Part shown: one piece after another, positions 1-13,187 of the stretch
Layout: every line of letters starts with the position of its first letter
Numbering within the stretch: position 1 is the stretch's first letter
Assembly: GCA_013396915.1 (NCBI GenBank)
Contig: VWZL01000009.1
Coordinates: 324,223 to 388,222 of the forward strand
DNA: 64,000 bases
Source: Stercorarius parasiticus
Lineage: Eukaryota > Chordata > Aves > Charadriiformes > Stercorariidae
Reading direction: 5' to 3'
Translations under genes and position numbers: made by a program
Notes under the pieces: model-generated
Seen by the model: the letters and a program-made list of their open reading frames with translations, nothing else
What the model was told of the DNA's origin: nothing
The model's database searches: none

Positions 1-3000
1 GATCAATCTGTGAGGCTTGGGAATTGTAAACTGTTTGCCCCTTGGGTGGCCTGACACATTATTACTACTTGTCCTGGTGCCTTTCAGACCAGAAGCTAAG
101 AGTCCACCGTTACTTAAAAGCGTGTTTCTTGGAGCTACACGCAGCTTTTGAAAATACCGAAGAAGAGGGAATGTAATAGCCGGAGCGGAGTAAGGAGACG
201 AGGCACATGTAGGCAGACACAGCTCTGAGAGTACGCAGCTGGCTTTGAGGCTGGCTGTCTAGGGCTGCCTCACCAGTGTGCTGTTAATTATTTAAAAGAG
301 AGCACGGGGGGAAACTACCATCACATCTGTCACCCACAGGCAGGCAGGACCTTCACTCATGGAGGGACCAGATGTGTTTATTCGAAACATGTACTAACTA
401 GCTACTTAATGGGTTAGAATTATTAGCCAGAAGTTAATTAGGCAAATATATTAAACATCAGTCAGCTTACTTAAAGCATCACTTCTTTAACGCTGCTTTT
501 ACCTTTTTTTAAAGCCATTATCAACCACAGGAAAAGGAGGGCAAAAGTCAAGATCGCATAAAGGAGCTGCAGTAAAAAATAATGTATGCAATCTGATCAG
601 TGTGTACAAATGAAAACTGCGATGCTCCAGGTAATTGCCTTAACTAAGTGCCTCTTAATACGGCAAGCACATGGGAGGGAGCGGGGAGGCTTGTTTAGGA
701 ACCTACAGGTGTTGGAGAAGAAAAGGCATTAACAGTGGAAAAAGTTTTTTTCTTGGTATAGTCAAGGGGAACTTGAAACAGGATGGCTTCGCTGGTTCTG
801 CTTGTATGGTACATATCCCAGAAGATGCGGGTACTTGCGTGGCACTCTGCCTGCACAATGAACTCGGAAACACAGCTGGCTGCTCTTGTTCCCCGGGAGA
901 CAAAATTCAGAAGTGATGTTTAAGTTCCTGGCTCCCAGCTGGACGCCGCAAGAAGCAGCGGATGGAGTAAAGGCATAATATGCTCTATCTTTGGGCTAGC
1001 AGGGGCAGGTGGGGGAATAGCTAGGATCCTTTGTTAGAAGCCTGCCATAACCACGGTTTTGTAGAACACCTTTCAGCTGCTCTGGAATGAGAGCAGCTGT
1101 CTAGAAACGGAACAAGGTAATTTGCAGGATGGAGCTTGCAATCCATTCATCTTCACTGTGTCTGTCTGCTTTCATGCGTCCATGCTCTTCCTCTTAAATC
1201 TGGCGCTGGTATTTATAAAAATGACACTTGAAAACGGGAAAGAAAGACTCAAGGTACCACTGTTCCACTGTCAAGGAAACATGCTGCACTCACAGCACCT
1301 AGAATTAAATAGGAAGCACGTGCTTCCTCTTTGCATGCGGAGACTGTTTCCCAGGGAGGCAGAAACAGCGGGCAAGAGTGCCAGTGACGGCTTGGCCATG
1401 AAGTCCCGGGCTTTCAGCTAGTTTCAGTTTTCGCCTGCATAGCTGCTGTAAAGAATGCCCAAGACCCCTGAGGTAGTGAGCAGGTACTTCTTGGTACAGC
1501 CTGGAAACTGCAATGAATATGTCCTAAACGGATTCCCACACAGTACTGTTTTACTTTAAACTGGTTTTTATGTTAATTTGTCAGAAACCCATAGGAAGAA
1601 ACGCCCTGGATTCACGTGTCTACTTCTGCAATTGCTCAGAGCTACGAGCTCTTCCAGAAGACAGGACCTTGGCTTCCCTTAAGCCCCTACGGAGAGATGC
1701 TCTCGAAGCCATGTTTAACTTGGAGCTTGTGGTTAATTCCCATTGTCCTCAGCTCCGCATGTGATCCACAGCAAGAAGCGGAGCAGGTAATTCTGCCTTG
1801 AGTCTGTGCTTGAGAGATGAAAATCGTACTACCAAAGCTTTGCCGAGAGAGAGAAAATTCTTGCCTGCATTCAGGCTATCACAGGCTACAAAAAATGGTT
1901 AAAAAAAAAAAAGAAATGGAGTTTGTTTTAGTACTCGTTTGTCTAAAGAAAAATAAGACAGTGGGCAGGTAATGCAAACTGTCAAACGTAAACGGCCGGA
2001 CAGCATTACTGAACATTACAGGACTTACTCCTGCTGTGGGAAAAACAATTTATTTTCTGAAAGTGAGACAGAAAACAAAATGAAGGCTTTATTTTCATAC
2101 GTAGAGAAGTTGAGAAACTTCTTAACAGGAAGACCCGTGGATGCAATGGGTGGTTAAGCTAGTTCCTGAAATAGGTTACTGAAAGGCTGAAAGTGTGACA
2201 TAAAACATGGAGATGGAATATGGAAATACTTCTTTCTTCCCTCGTCTTTTTATTCCAGAGGGCAAGGGCACAATATCAGACTTGAAAGACTTCACGGACC
2301 TAGGTCTGTAAAGACAGAACCAAAAGGAAATCGGCGATAAACCAGACAGAGAAAAAGTCTAATATCTCAAGACCTGAGAAGTGACAGTGCAGAAACGGCA
2401 CAATGCTGTTGGTGTTTCTGAACTCCCTGTGAGCTGCCATCCCATTCACAACCGAGTGCCAAACAAGCAAAGCAGCTGTTCTCAGCAGGAAGAACAAAGA
2501 CTTGAATGACACAGGCTCCTCCTGTGAGAAATCTGCTTAATAGACAAATGAAAGCATGTCTCAAGGTAGCACTGCGGCTCGGAAACATAAAGCCGTGTGC
2601 TTACTCCTAGAGATCATTTCCCACCCTGTCTTCCCTCTAGGACAAAAGTTCTTCCTTTTTTTTTTTTTTTACAGTTGTAAGAGTGTGAACTATTTAGTCT
2701 CCAGTTACATTCAGACTCTAGTAAGACTTGCTCAATAAGGTTAATTTTTCACTCGGTAAGTTCTTATTGGAATGTCTGGATAGGAAATACATTTAAAGTT
2801 AGCAGTAAACTTGTGAACCGGTGCTGTTGCCAAGAGCCCTTACTACTAGCAATACATTCAAAAAAAAAAAAAAAGAAAAAACCAAAAACCACCACTGTTG
2901 ATGGCTACCAGACCGGATTGTGCATCGTTGTGTGCATGGCTTCAAGTGAACTGCGCACTGGAGACTGAACTTCAGTCACCTACTTTGAAACTGGAAGCAA

Positions 3001-6000
3001 CTAAGAATTCGGGAGTACGAGCACAGTAATTTTCCTTCCAACCTCGCAAAAAATAATTCCTATTTAATCTTTGCTTTTTAAGTGCCACCAGCTGTTCATG
3101 TTGGACAGGATGTAGGAAGGGATAAATGCCAACATGATTTGAGCAGAGGGCAAGTAAGGTCATTAAAAAACAGTAGCGCAGACTGTACCATCTCTGCATG
3201 TGACCTGATCATGAATTCCAGGTTTCACTTGCACTCAGGTTTGTGTTTGCGTTTGTCCTTTTTGCCTTGGTTACTGCTTAAGCTTACGAGCGCAAGGAGA
3301 AAGATACTGCCCACTGCTGTCCCAGGGCACCATGCAGACAGGTGGAGTCGAGTGCCATTCACCACAAGGGTGCCAAAGTCGCTCAACTGAGAGCTGGAAA
3401 CGGTGTCATACTTAAAGCAGTGATCCCATTTAACCTGACGTTTGCCCCTCTTTTGAAACACATAACGGGCTTTTGTTTTTCATATGTACTCAGGTAGGCT
3501 TAGTCAATGTATTTCAAGTTAGGAGAAGCTCATCTATCTTGCTGGACCAAGGGGTAAAGGCTCACTTAATGTTTATGAGCTAATCTTAGAGGGACCAACT
3601 GCATGAATCCAAGTGCAGGATGCAGAAAGGTGGAAGCTGGCCAGCAACACGGCAGCTGGGTTAAGTAACAAACTTCTGCAGTTCTCTGAACTATTTTAAG
3701 AACAATGGTGTTTTCTCAGCCTCTTGGTTCATTCTGAATAATTCCCTGCCTCGCCTAGACCTAACGGTTCTTGCTTTGCTTAGAAGAGTATCTTCACAAG
3801 ATCAAACTGGATGTTTCCAGTAGCACCTGCAAATCCAGAATAGCTTACTGTAATGCTCCGATGAGAAACCAGAGTTCAAACGAACGGAGCTGGTTCGGTA
3901 GCAGACATGTAAATATTCGCTACAAATATTTCAGTGAAGTACTGTGCTCCTGCGCTATTTTAATTTTTAGTGACTGTCAGCTGTTCATCAAATAAAAGAC
4001 AACTCGTGAATGCTGGGGAATAACAGAAATGTATATAGTTCTGATAGCCTTTCCATGGAAGGCCGAGGGGATTTTACCACTGGCTTAGAAGAAGAGAAGC
4101 TATTGGTTTGTCAAGTCAAGCCTACAGATATATTTTCTGAATGTGTACTCAAAGAACTTAGAGCAAAAGGAAAAGAACAAAAGCAAAGGTAGCACAAGAA
4201 CGCAGACTTAGAAAAAATACACCCTTTTTTCCCTATATTGGTCTTCCAAGGAGGCACGGGTTCTGTTTTTCTTCCCAAAGTAAATGACTACAGAAACATC
4301 TGAAGTAACGGAGAGGTCAAAGGCATCTCCGATTCAGTTTGATTCCCTGGAGCTGTGGTAGGCCACCAAATTCAAGCCTGAGCTGAAAAGGGGAACTAAT
4401 TTTCTCAAATATCCTGCAAGACCTGAAAAATCTATGGCTTTTAAATGGTTCATGTAGTACAACCTGAGTCCCTTCCATTAAAGCAGTTTAGTTGCAATGT
4501 GACACTTGCCCTCACAGTATGTAAGTGATATCTCAGGGTACGCAAAGCAAAGCAATTCAACTTGGGTTTGTCTCCTCATCTTCTTCCTGCAGGGTGAACA
4601 GTGTACTCGTCCTTTCTGGACTATTTCAGTATTATCTAACGCTTTTTATAATGCATAGGTTGCTCATGTAGAAATCCCAAACAGCCGTCATCTCTTAGCT
4701 CATCAGCAGTCTCTTGAAATGAGCTGGTTTTGTAAGCAGACGATGTAATTTTGCACTTCAGAAGCGGCGGGACAAGAAGGTATTTTACATGGCGCAAGCA
4801 GCACAGTCTTGTTGTCACATAACCTAAGGATACCGTGTCCATCTGCTACACGGTACTGTGAAAAAACAGGCTTTGAAAAGAACGCTTGGTTAAGACTACA
4901 GCTGGCATTTTGGAGGCTCCTAGCTAAATGCGGCCAGCAGTTGGAAAGAAAGTAAAAATACACAATGGCGTAAGACCAGGGGTTTACTAACCCAGCATCT
5001 TGGGTACTTTGGCATTTGATCTGTTCCACATGGGTTTCTATTGTTCTGCATGTGAAAACCGCAAATTCACCGGTCAACAAGAAGCGTCTCCAGCTAGGAG
5101 AATATAGTGAAACCTGTTAAGTGAGTCTTTACCATTTACCCAGACGCAAAGCTGTAGGTTTCAAAGTCACAAAGCTAACTTTGCTTGTGTTGCTCTTAAT
5201 TCCATGGAAGAGAACTAGAAAAAGAGCGGACTGGTTGTTGCTACATTAGCAACTAATATTAGCTCCACTACGTGAGGAATTACTGGGAGTTATCCAGCAA
5301 CAGTCTGAGCTGTGCCAATGGGAAGTCAAGGGTTCAATTCTGTAAATATCTCTCATAGCTGTCAGTCTTGGGCATAGCGAACTGTTTATCTCTGGGCCGA
5401 AGCTGTAACTACTTCACTGTCAGGTTAGGGAAGTATGCTTCACACACTAACCTTCGAAAAAAGAATTTTCCTGTGAACCTGTACAACTTCATGTGTATTG
5501 TTCATGCATTCTTTCTCACAAACGCTGCTGAGAGGAAAGGAGCTGTAATTAGGTGCTTGATTTACACCGCTGTTAACTGTGTGGCGAGTTGTCTCTTTCA
5601 ATAGTGCTTCACAGGCCAAACAAGCTCTCCGCTGAGTAAGAGAAAAACGCAGCGTGTTCAACTAACTTCCGCCGTGCTTTAATCTACATAAATATTCGAC
5701 GCATTTCACATGAATGTGGCACGATAGGCTGTTTACATACTCGCAGGCTAACAGCGTGTGGAAAAGCATTTACAGTTTCAGGTGTTGGGATGCTTAATAC
5801 CGGGCGCCTAGTTTGGTGCTGGTTTTGTGTGGTGAGGTAACTCGGCTGAAACGCTTGGCGGGAAGAGGAGGCGTTCTTAACCTGACTGACTTACGCGGTT
5901 CTGATGACAAGATGAGCTCCCTAACAGCTGGGCAGTGTGCTGCCTGGTTTAGGTAGGAGAGCGGTTTCTTACAGCTGCGTCGCTGTGCAGTTGGCACCTG

Positions 6001-7330
6001 ACCACGTGCAGCCTAGCTCAGCGTGAATATAAAGGCACAAGGCTCTAACAGAGTCCTGCTGCACGTTGGGCAAGATCAGTGTTTCCCATAGCTAGGTAAA
6101 AGGCAACCTGAGCACCAGGAAAGCATAACAGCGTGAAAAGCTCACCCCCTTCCTCCGCTGTCCGTGGAACTCAGCTCCATGCTTGTTTTCCCTGCGCTGC
6201 CGCTCCCCAGAGGGGAGCTTTGGCTGCCGCACAGAGCCTGCGATGCAGCTCCTCTGCAGTGATTCACCCCGCTCTCTTCCACTGGGGTTAATCACTGATG
6301 TTTTTTTAATTCTACAGCTTTCCAACTTTTCTCCTCCCGCTGGCCATTTAATGCACAAAACAGATGTGTATTTGGGGTTTTGCTATCAGTCTCACAGCAC
6401 AACTGAGGCGGCTGATTGTTGCTTAACTCAGAAAAGTAAGTACTGCAAATCATCTACGCAACATGCGTGGTTCTTAAATTGCGAAGAATTGCCACAGAAG
6501 AATGACAATGCAGAGCTGTAAGAACTGCCGTGCTTCCCACTGGATTAACATTAGCCTCATCCCAAATAACTCTGAGAAGGACTACTCGGGAAACGGGGAG
6601 AAAGTCAACAGCCTGAAAGCCTTTGCCCTCCTACAGGGCCAAGATCTGACACGCGGTTTTCTGACTTCTGATTATCTTTGTTTCACAAATGGGGAACAAC
6701 GGAGTCGAAGTGATCTCAAAAGCCTAGGGCATGTCTGACTTAGAGAGGAGGAGGGAAGGATGAGTTCTCCAAGGGCCAGAAGTAATGTGCAGCCCTGGCC
6801 AGTGACACTTAGAATAAGGCTAGAACTGCGGTTTAGCCACAGTGCTGTTAGGGGATTGCTGCCGTTGTTAAATTACTGCCTCGTTTTATCATTACATGTT
6901 GAGCAGTGGTACGCATCTTGACACATAATTTTAATAATAGCTTGTAAGTGTCAGTGATAATGTAATCTATTTAACAATGAGCCTAAAGATTATCCAGAAG
7001 AGAGCATATTATGCCCTGTTAAAACAGCTAATCTGCATAAAACTTATGACAAGCCAGACCTTTTCAGTGTTTAATAAACTGGCTGAATATTCATTTTTAA
7101 GGCACTGTCCAAATTGGTTTGGTCACAGATGACTGTTTAAAGCCCATTCCAAAGCCGGCAAACACACCAGGGAAATAACACAAGAATGGGGGGGAAAAAA
7201 TGGCAACAACAAACCACCTCCCATAAAACCAACAGAAGACCGCCTCTAGCCAAAAGCCCTCATGATTCACATCAGCAATAACGGATCCAACTCCAGCGAA
7301 ACACAGGATGACGTTTTTTCAAGTACTTAC
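1..7330. other. intron 10 / downstream sequence, no exon recognised
   Basis: About 7.3 kb left of exon 10. I searched the minus strand for the next ANTXR segments (S.N.G.S.IS, a T.T.C end, and the Trp/Phe-rich membrane exit) and found none with splice sites. Contents seen are A/T homopolymers (near 1899, 2656, 2862) and short chance frames only. At 6850-7135 there is an AT-rich island listed separately. Confidence 0.6.
6850..7135. promoter_or_regulatory. AT-rich island, possible conserved noncoding element
   Basis: A 285-base block rich in TAAT/ATTA-type homeodomain cores and a TGACA motif, without homopolymers or repeat character, 200 bases from exon 10. This texture is typical of vertebrate conserved noncoding elements, but conservation could not be checked. 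Confidence 0.22.
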
Positions 7331-7400
7331 TGGCCACTTCTGTATAGGATTGGTGCAGGGCAGAGCAAAAAATCAGATTCCACTGTTTTTGGTTTTTCAT
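7331..7400 (-). CDS. ANTXR2: ANTXR2-like exon 10: Ig-like domain, LCPAPIL signature
   Basis: The 70-nt exon encodes (H)EKPKTVESDFLLCPAPILY then RSG and two bases (CA) of a further codon. LCPAPIL is an ANTXR hallmark in the Ig-like domain. The EKP...LLCPAPIL context looks more like ANTXR1 than ANTXR2. The acceptor has an exceptionally strong pyrimidine tract (eleven T, then CCAG) and the donor is GTAAGT. This is the last exon recognised; the next should start with one base completing Gln/His and continue into the S.N.G.S.IS stretch before the membrane segment. Confidence 0.9.
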
Positions 7401-9229
7401 CTGGAAAAAAAAAAAGAAAACAAATCACAGGAGCTTAATATACGGTGCTGCTTAAATGAGAAGCTGATGTGTGAACACGCTATCAAGCCCCTTCACTTCT
7501 CACAGTGGGCTCTGGCAGCGTCTGGAACTTGCAAGCGAGGCACAAGGTAGGGAATAAAGCTGCTGCTTTTTGAAAGCCCCACCCCGAACATGGAAACCGA
7601 GAGTTGGCTCTAAATGCGAGTGTGAGCCCACGTTACGTTGCTTACTTTATTTTACTCAATTCAGCTCATCTCTCTTCTTCCAGAGAGATAATTTCCTAGA
7701 ATTGAGACTATTTTTGCAAAAAATGAAAACGTTACTAGTGATTTCCTAATATTTGGAAGATGAAGGTTTGCTTCTAATTCACTCCAACCCTGTGTGTTGC
7801 ATTCAAGGACTATTTTATCAGTTGTGATCGGAGTGTCTGTTGCTCCAGTGTTTCTCATGCTTTTCAACCTCTAGCTGTTCATAAATCTCTTAAACTTATA
7901 AAGCACCTATTTGCAGAGCACTACGTCCAGCAGAGCACTCCTTTTCTGCAGCTGTGGAAAGGAGAGGAGGGAGCTCTTCTCCCTCGTGCCTGGTAAGCTG
8001 GGAAAAATTCTGCTCCTCTGTGCAGAACCATCCTCCCAGACTTCCCGGTGGTAGGACTTAATTCCTATATTGGAACTGGGACTGCTCCCGCAAGCACGGA
8101 CCATTTCCTGATCAGGGGTGAGAGCAGATAAATGATCTGCCAGATGAACTTGGAGATGACTCTGTCCTGCATTTCGGGAACAGGCAGACAGAGAAGTAGT
8201 TCAGGGGCAGCTGAAGGAGGAGCTGTTAGCATAAATGAGCTTTTCTTATTTGCTATAATCTGCACTGACTGCTTGGCCTAGATTCGGGGCTAGTTGTGAG
8301 GTGGGGAAGAGGGATTAGCACATTGCCATATGTTTTTGTCTTAATGGTATGTTTCATAGATTATTTTTCTACCCCACAGCTACATTTGGCAGGTTTCCTT
8401 CCTAGCATTTGGTAATGGTTCTTTATAAATGCAAAAAGAGAAACATGCCAAATGCATCTTCTACAACCAGAAGTAGTGGCAAAATAACGCTTTGCTCTGG
8501 GGCTGGTTGCAAAGCGGAGCCCAGGCTATCGGGAAGGGGAGCTTACATTAAAGTACATCCTCACGCAGGTGCCCTCAAACGGTGAGGGTTCCACTGAGGG
8601 ACTGACAGGTTTTCGTGGAGGAGAACGTGATGACACAGGAACAATTTTACTTTTCTTGGGACCGTCTCCTTCCTCATGCTACTGCTCGAAGTGTCCTCCC
8701 TACCTCTTTGTCCATCCAAGCTGCACTGTTCTCTTATGTTTCCTCTGAGAAAACAAGTGCTTGGAGCCCAGCACAGAGCCGTACAGAATGAGCTTGCCTA
8801 TCAGGGGAAGAATCACGTGGAATTTTCCAATTTCCTTCCCATACTACTCCCTAAACGTTTGCTGTCGTCCATTGCTGACGATAGGAACCCGGGTGGGTCG
8901 TAGCAGGCCTCTGGCAAGATCCCACACAGCAGATTGTATTTTTATGCTGCAACGTATAATAAATGCATCACTGTGCTGTTCCCCTCCCTTCGTGTGCTTT
9001 AGTGCACCCTTTCCCAAAGCCAAGAGGAAAACAAAAAAGCAGCCCAGAGATCTAGTTGGAAGTTCTCATGTCAGATGCTAGCGAGCATTTGGGGGCTGCA
9101 TCCTGTCCTAGTATAGTTATTTCTACCATGGCAAAGCAGACATACCCGTGCCGTACAGCTACAAAAGACCGCGCAGTCAGGGGAGTGGAGAAACCAGAGT
9201 CAGAAAACATTTCAAACGGTTATTGAAAG

Positions 9230-9600
9230 GCAACATGCTTCAGTCATTCTTCAGTGACACTCATCTACGCTGTTAAAAGGCTTTCTGGGTAACCGATTCC
9301 AGGCCTGAGGAACGTCTATGGCGAGAAGCACTCTCCTGATACCTCACCTAGACCTGCTGCGGAATTTGAAGCCTGTTGCTTCTTGTGCTCTTCTCAGTGG
9401 ATTTGCACAGCCCAGCTTAACGTTTTTCAGCCCTGCAGCAGCCCGCAATTAACGATTGCTCTGGCCATTCTTCCTTTCCTGTAGATGTAGCAAAGTGAAC
9501 TTTTCTGTCGTTCCTTACAGGTTGTGTTCTGGCCTTCTGCCCATCCTTGCCAGCTTCCGCTGGACACTCTGCACAGTGGAGTCATCCCCCACCTGTACCA
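9230..9600 (-). mobile_element. old CR1-type LINE fragment, sense on minus strand
   Basis: On the plus strand, 9290-9410 follows the antisense of the 3' part of CR1 elements block by block: ATTCCAGGCCTGAGGAAC, then GAGAAGCACTCTCCTGAT, ACCTCACCTAGACCTGCT, and GAAGCCTGTTGCTTCTTGTG. The later piece around 9540-9580 (CCATCCTTGCCAGC, CTGGACACTCTGCAC) fits the next CR1 block. The copy is strongly diverged, with no ORF and no target-site duplication seen. The ends are approximate. CR1 is typical of birds and reptiles. Confidence 0.6.
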
Positions 9601-11372
9601 CGGAGCGCATCAAAATCCAAGTTCCTAGGAGCTGTTGTCGGCAGCACAGCACAGCCCCGAATCCGAACAGCACCGCAACCTACCAATCATTAAGTGCAGT
9701 AAGCCCATTAGGTGTATGCTGCCAGCATTGCTACTAAATCACACCAAAAATTTTACTATGATGGTAGCACCCGCCAGGAGGACAGAGGAGGATTACACTT
9801 AGATTTGTGATGCTTACGGAAAATGACTAAATCCCTCCCTAACTCTTGTATTTTACAGGTCCTTATCGCTACCAGTACCTTACTGCCCTCCATCAGAAGA
9901 TCTTGAGTGCATGAATGTGCTACAAACATAACCGTATCGATGCAAGACTGAAAACACTGCTGTGAAGAAGGTATGCCTTTTAATTGCCGAAATGGGCGAA
10001 CTGGGGTGCGGTGAAGTTACTGCTCGTGGTAAACAGCAAGTCAGAAGCAAAGCAGGAATAGAACTGAGGAGTCCTGATGACTTGCAAACCTTAAATTGAA
10101 ATTTAAGTTCTAATTGCCTTCAGGTCCCGTAACTGATGTCTCAACTCTTTCCCCTGGATAGTGGTCAATTCATTTTATTCGCCTGGAACTAAGCTAGCGC
10201 GTTTGCCCGCTTCTCCAAGTAAGAAAGGTATGTACCGCGTTGACAAACACACCACTGCAGCAATAATTTTGCCACGTTCCAAAGTCTAGCTCTACGAAGC
10301 TAACTTAAGCAACAAGTGTAAATAAGCAAGCTATAGTTTAAGGTAGGAAACAAAGGTGGCAATTTTAATTGAAACTGAAGGGAAATTTATACAAGCAGAA
10401 TTTATTTAAACGGGTTGCCGTTACCCAGAACTATCGTGCTATTCGCCCACATTATTTTAGATATTCAACAGGCAGGAGAGATTGGCAAGCCCATTCTAGT
10501 ATATATGATATCCAGAATAAAGAAGCAAATGTACTGGGAACACGTGTTCAATTGGGTAGAACTTAAGACAGCCTAATACAAAAATCAGACAGCAGGTAGG
10601 GAAAAAATGAGTTGGTTTTTTTTTTCTACAGGTCCCTCTTGGGCACTTTCCAGTCGGGCTTGCTTAGAGCAAGAAGTTGGATGTAGTTATACTAGCAGTC
10701 CCTTTCAGTTTCTGGATATAAGAAAATGGCAGAGGTTTCGGTTAATGACGTTTTTTCCACCGTCATCTACCTTGTGCCAGTTCAGGGAATAGAGCAGCAC
10801 AAGGAGACTAATCCAAATTCTGGCGTGACTTTTCATCTGCCCTACCGCAAGTTAATGCACCGAGCAGGAGAAGACCAAGTCCTGAACATTTTGCAGAAAA
10901 TTCAATTCTCTGTGAGCACACTTAACCAAATAGCAAGAAGGTAATAGTCTGCGCTACCTCTCAATTACTTTCAGAGCTTTTCTAACTTATGCAGCGTTCC
11001 ACTCAGAAGAATTTCCCCCGTGATACCTATAGTTTGACAGAGGAGTAAGTAAGGATTGTAACATCTGGCCAATGGTGACTACTACTAAAAAAAAAAAAAC
11101 ACAACACCTATCTGTACTGCCTCCCTCCCCAAACTCCCCCCCAAAAAAAAACCCCAAACCAGATAATGCTACAAAGAAAATGAGCGTAGAAGATGGCGCT
11201 GGCGCTGTCTGAAGCAGAATTCCTTTCCCCGGGTCAGGAAATGACAGTCCAGCTAGGGATCTGGTTGGACAGCAGAAGTGCTGCTTGGGACATGAGCTGA
11301 TTAGCTATGTCAAAATACAGGGACAAAATAGTACCAGCTGTTCTGACCTGGCCTTATTGTATGTTGTTGCAG

Positions 11373-11506
11373 GAGCTCCAGGAAGAGGGCTGCCTCCACG
11401 TGACGGAGGGGCACCCACGCCCTGCCGAGCCCCTGAAACAAACAGCACAGTGCCTATACATCCGGGACACCAGGCAGACTGGGCAGAGATGCTCCCAGAT
11501 AACAAG
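11373..11506 (+). other. candidate plus-strand exon, antisense within intron 9
   Basis: A 134-nt GC-rich block in AT-richer surroundings, bounded by a plausible acceptor (TTATTGTATGTTGTTGCAG) and a perfect donor (AAG|GTAAGT). One frame is open throughout (ELQEEGCLHVTEGHPRPAEP and onward), a second is open too, and neither resembles a protein I know. It could be an exon of an antisense noncoding RNA or a chance pairing of sites. Confidence 0.3.
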
Positions 11507-11931
11507 GTAAGTGCACCTTGGAAAACAGTGCCTTTTGGAATCATGACGAGAGCCTACGCCTTGGCCCGGGCCTTCTTACAAGAAAGGCCACTTGGTCGCT
11601 GGACTCTGTGGTCATGTTTTTCTCATTGGCTAACATCTGCTCAGGTGAACATGAGGAGCCAGGCAGTAACCATGGCGTTGATTCGCGCAGCCAGCTGGGC
11701 TGCCAAACACCACTCACACTTTACAGCTAATGGCAATTGGTAGCAAATTCAAACCACTGAGCAAGATGTGAAATAACTCGCATCCTCTAACTAATGCTCA
11801 GAGCTTTCCTGTTTTCCTCCTCTTTGATAGTTTTTGGTTTTGATTTTATTTAAATGAGGTAACAAGAAGCGAAAGAAATCACTTATTAGGAAAGATAAAG
11901 GTAGATCATCTCAACAAACTTCAATACTTAC

Positions 11932-12027
11932 GAATTGTAGTTCCGTTGACGTGGTAGGTACAAGTAACACTGTCGGTTTTCCCACCAAGGGTTAAGCCAC
12001 TTCCTCTAAGAACAACTTGGAACTCCT
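11932..12027 (-). CDS. ANTXR2: ANTXR2-like exon 9: Ig-like domain
   Basis: The 96-nt exon encodes (E)EFQVVLRGSGLTLGGKTDSV then TCTYHVNGTTI, ending with one base of a His codon. EFQVVL.G.G is the first strand pair of the Ig-like domain; TCTY supplies a disulphide Cys. N-G-T in HVNGTT is an N-glycosylation sequon in an extracellular segment. The acceptor is CGCTTTTCTCTCCAG and the donor GTAAGT. The middle part (GLTLGGKTDSV) is more diverged than the ends. Confidence 0.88.
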
Positions 12028-13126
12028 CTGGAGAGAAAAGCGAAAACCCAAAATAACTGTTCTTTAGTGCACTAAGTCAGACAAGGAGAATTTCAATATA
12101 GCCTGCAATAAATGAAGCGCAACATAGTAATGATTCAAACTTACTCACGTCTCCTCTTTAATTGACCCATGTTACAGGGTTTTTCAGTTAGGTCACTAGA
12201 GGAAAAACCAAGATTTCTTCCCAAATCTTTATCACTGAGGCAGCCCTATTAAACCGGGAGTTGACTCGTGACTATCAAAAGGATCTGGGGCTCAGCTGCG
12301 CCGTGAGAAACAGTTTCTCAGCGAATACTCTGATGAATGAGGAATCTGGATCTCATAACAGGAAGACTCCCCAAACCTTGATCGGGCCCACTTGAAGGGC
12401 CAGACGAAGAAAAACTGTCTCCTTAGTACTATTCCTCTGGAAGTCGAGTAAGGGCCGCGCTGCTTGTGAATTGTGCAGAGGAGGAGTGAAAAGGGTCTGT
12501 TTACCAAGGCCACTGATTTCATTGAGACAAATGAGATGTTTTACAAAAAAACATCAAAACAAGATTTTGCAACTACCTTATTTTGATAGGTCTCAAACCG
12601 TGTGGATTGTGAAACCCAGGAAGAAGACAAGCCCTAAAAGTTTTGTGCAACTCTTTGACTTAATAAATGACACAAAAATGTAATCAAATGCTTTGCGGCT
12701 TATACTCCACGGATTTGGGGCGGGGCGCTACAAATACTGTCATCGATTTATATGAGCATATGTTACCGGGATTCCCAGAACTTAACTCCGTGCCCATAGG
12801 TAAAACAGTATGTGAGCCTCACAGAGTCAGTACCATCGCATTGAATACGAGGGCGAGTGCAGAGCGTGACTAATGCGAGAGGGGCAGACAAATGAGTCTC
12901 AAACTTTTACATACGTTACCTAAATTATCGAAGTAGGCCGTGGAAGACAGCTCCTCCGAAGAGAAAAATGAGTCAACAGAGAAGGACCAGATCTTTCTTA
13001 AAACTCCTTGAGGAGTTTTTTTAGAGATGTTTTACTCTAGAGACCTGTGGGGTTTTCCTTTGGGTCAAACAGGGAATTCACGGTCCCATAATAATTGAAT
13101 ATTATCTTAAACTTACAAGAACTTAC
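12028..13126 (-). other. intron 8
   Basis: A 1.1 kb intron between exons 8 and 9. No repeat, RNA gene or regulatory block is recognised in it. Confidence 0.85.
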
Positions 13127-13187
13127 CTCCCACACAGACGCTGGATGGCTCCAAATATAAAATCTCAGTGCATGATTGCTTCAAAAC
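13127..13187 (-). CDS. ANTXR2: ANTXR2-like exon 8: linker into Ig-like domain
   Basis: The 61-nt exon encodes VLKQSCTEILYLEPSSVCVG plus one base of a Glu codon. SCTEIL...PSSVCVGEEF spans the junction between the vWA and Ig-like domains in ANTXR proteins and carries two conserved Cys. The acceptor TTTGCAATAG has a weak pyrimidine tract; the donor is GTAAGT. The terminal G plus the first AG of exon 9 gives Glu, restoring the family's VGEEFQ, which confirms the junction. Confidence 0.88.

Larger units (their letters stand above)
7401..11931 (-). other. intron 9 of the ANTXR2-like gene
   Basis: A 4.5 kb intron between exons 9 and 10. It holds the CR1 fragment (9230-9600), the candidate plus-strand exon 11373-11506, and A-rich tracts near 11085-11160. 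Nothing else was recognised. Confidence 0.8.

Noticed and set aside
3082..3461. Overlapping frames of about 100 codons on both strands
   Set aside because: No homology, no splice signals, low codon structure; chance frames in intron or flank.
6595..6640. Minus-strand GKGFQAV, similar to the GGFQAL motif of the vWA domain
   Set aside because: The true segment is exon 7 at 27989-28069; this copy is out of order and has no flanking similarity.
10731..10790. Minus-strand DDGGKNVINRNL, resembling the GGKSVIS stretch expected in the exon after exon 10
   Set aside because: It lies between exons 9 and 10, so it is out of order, lacks usable splice sites and runs into a stop. Treated as coincidence.
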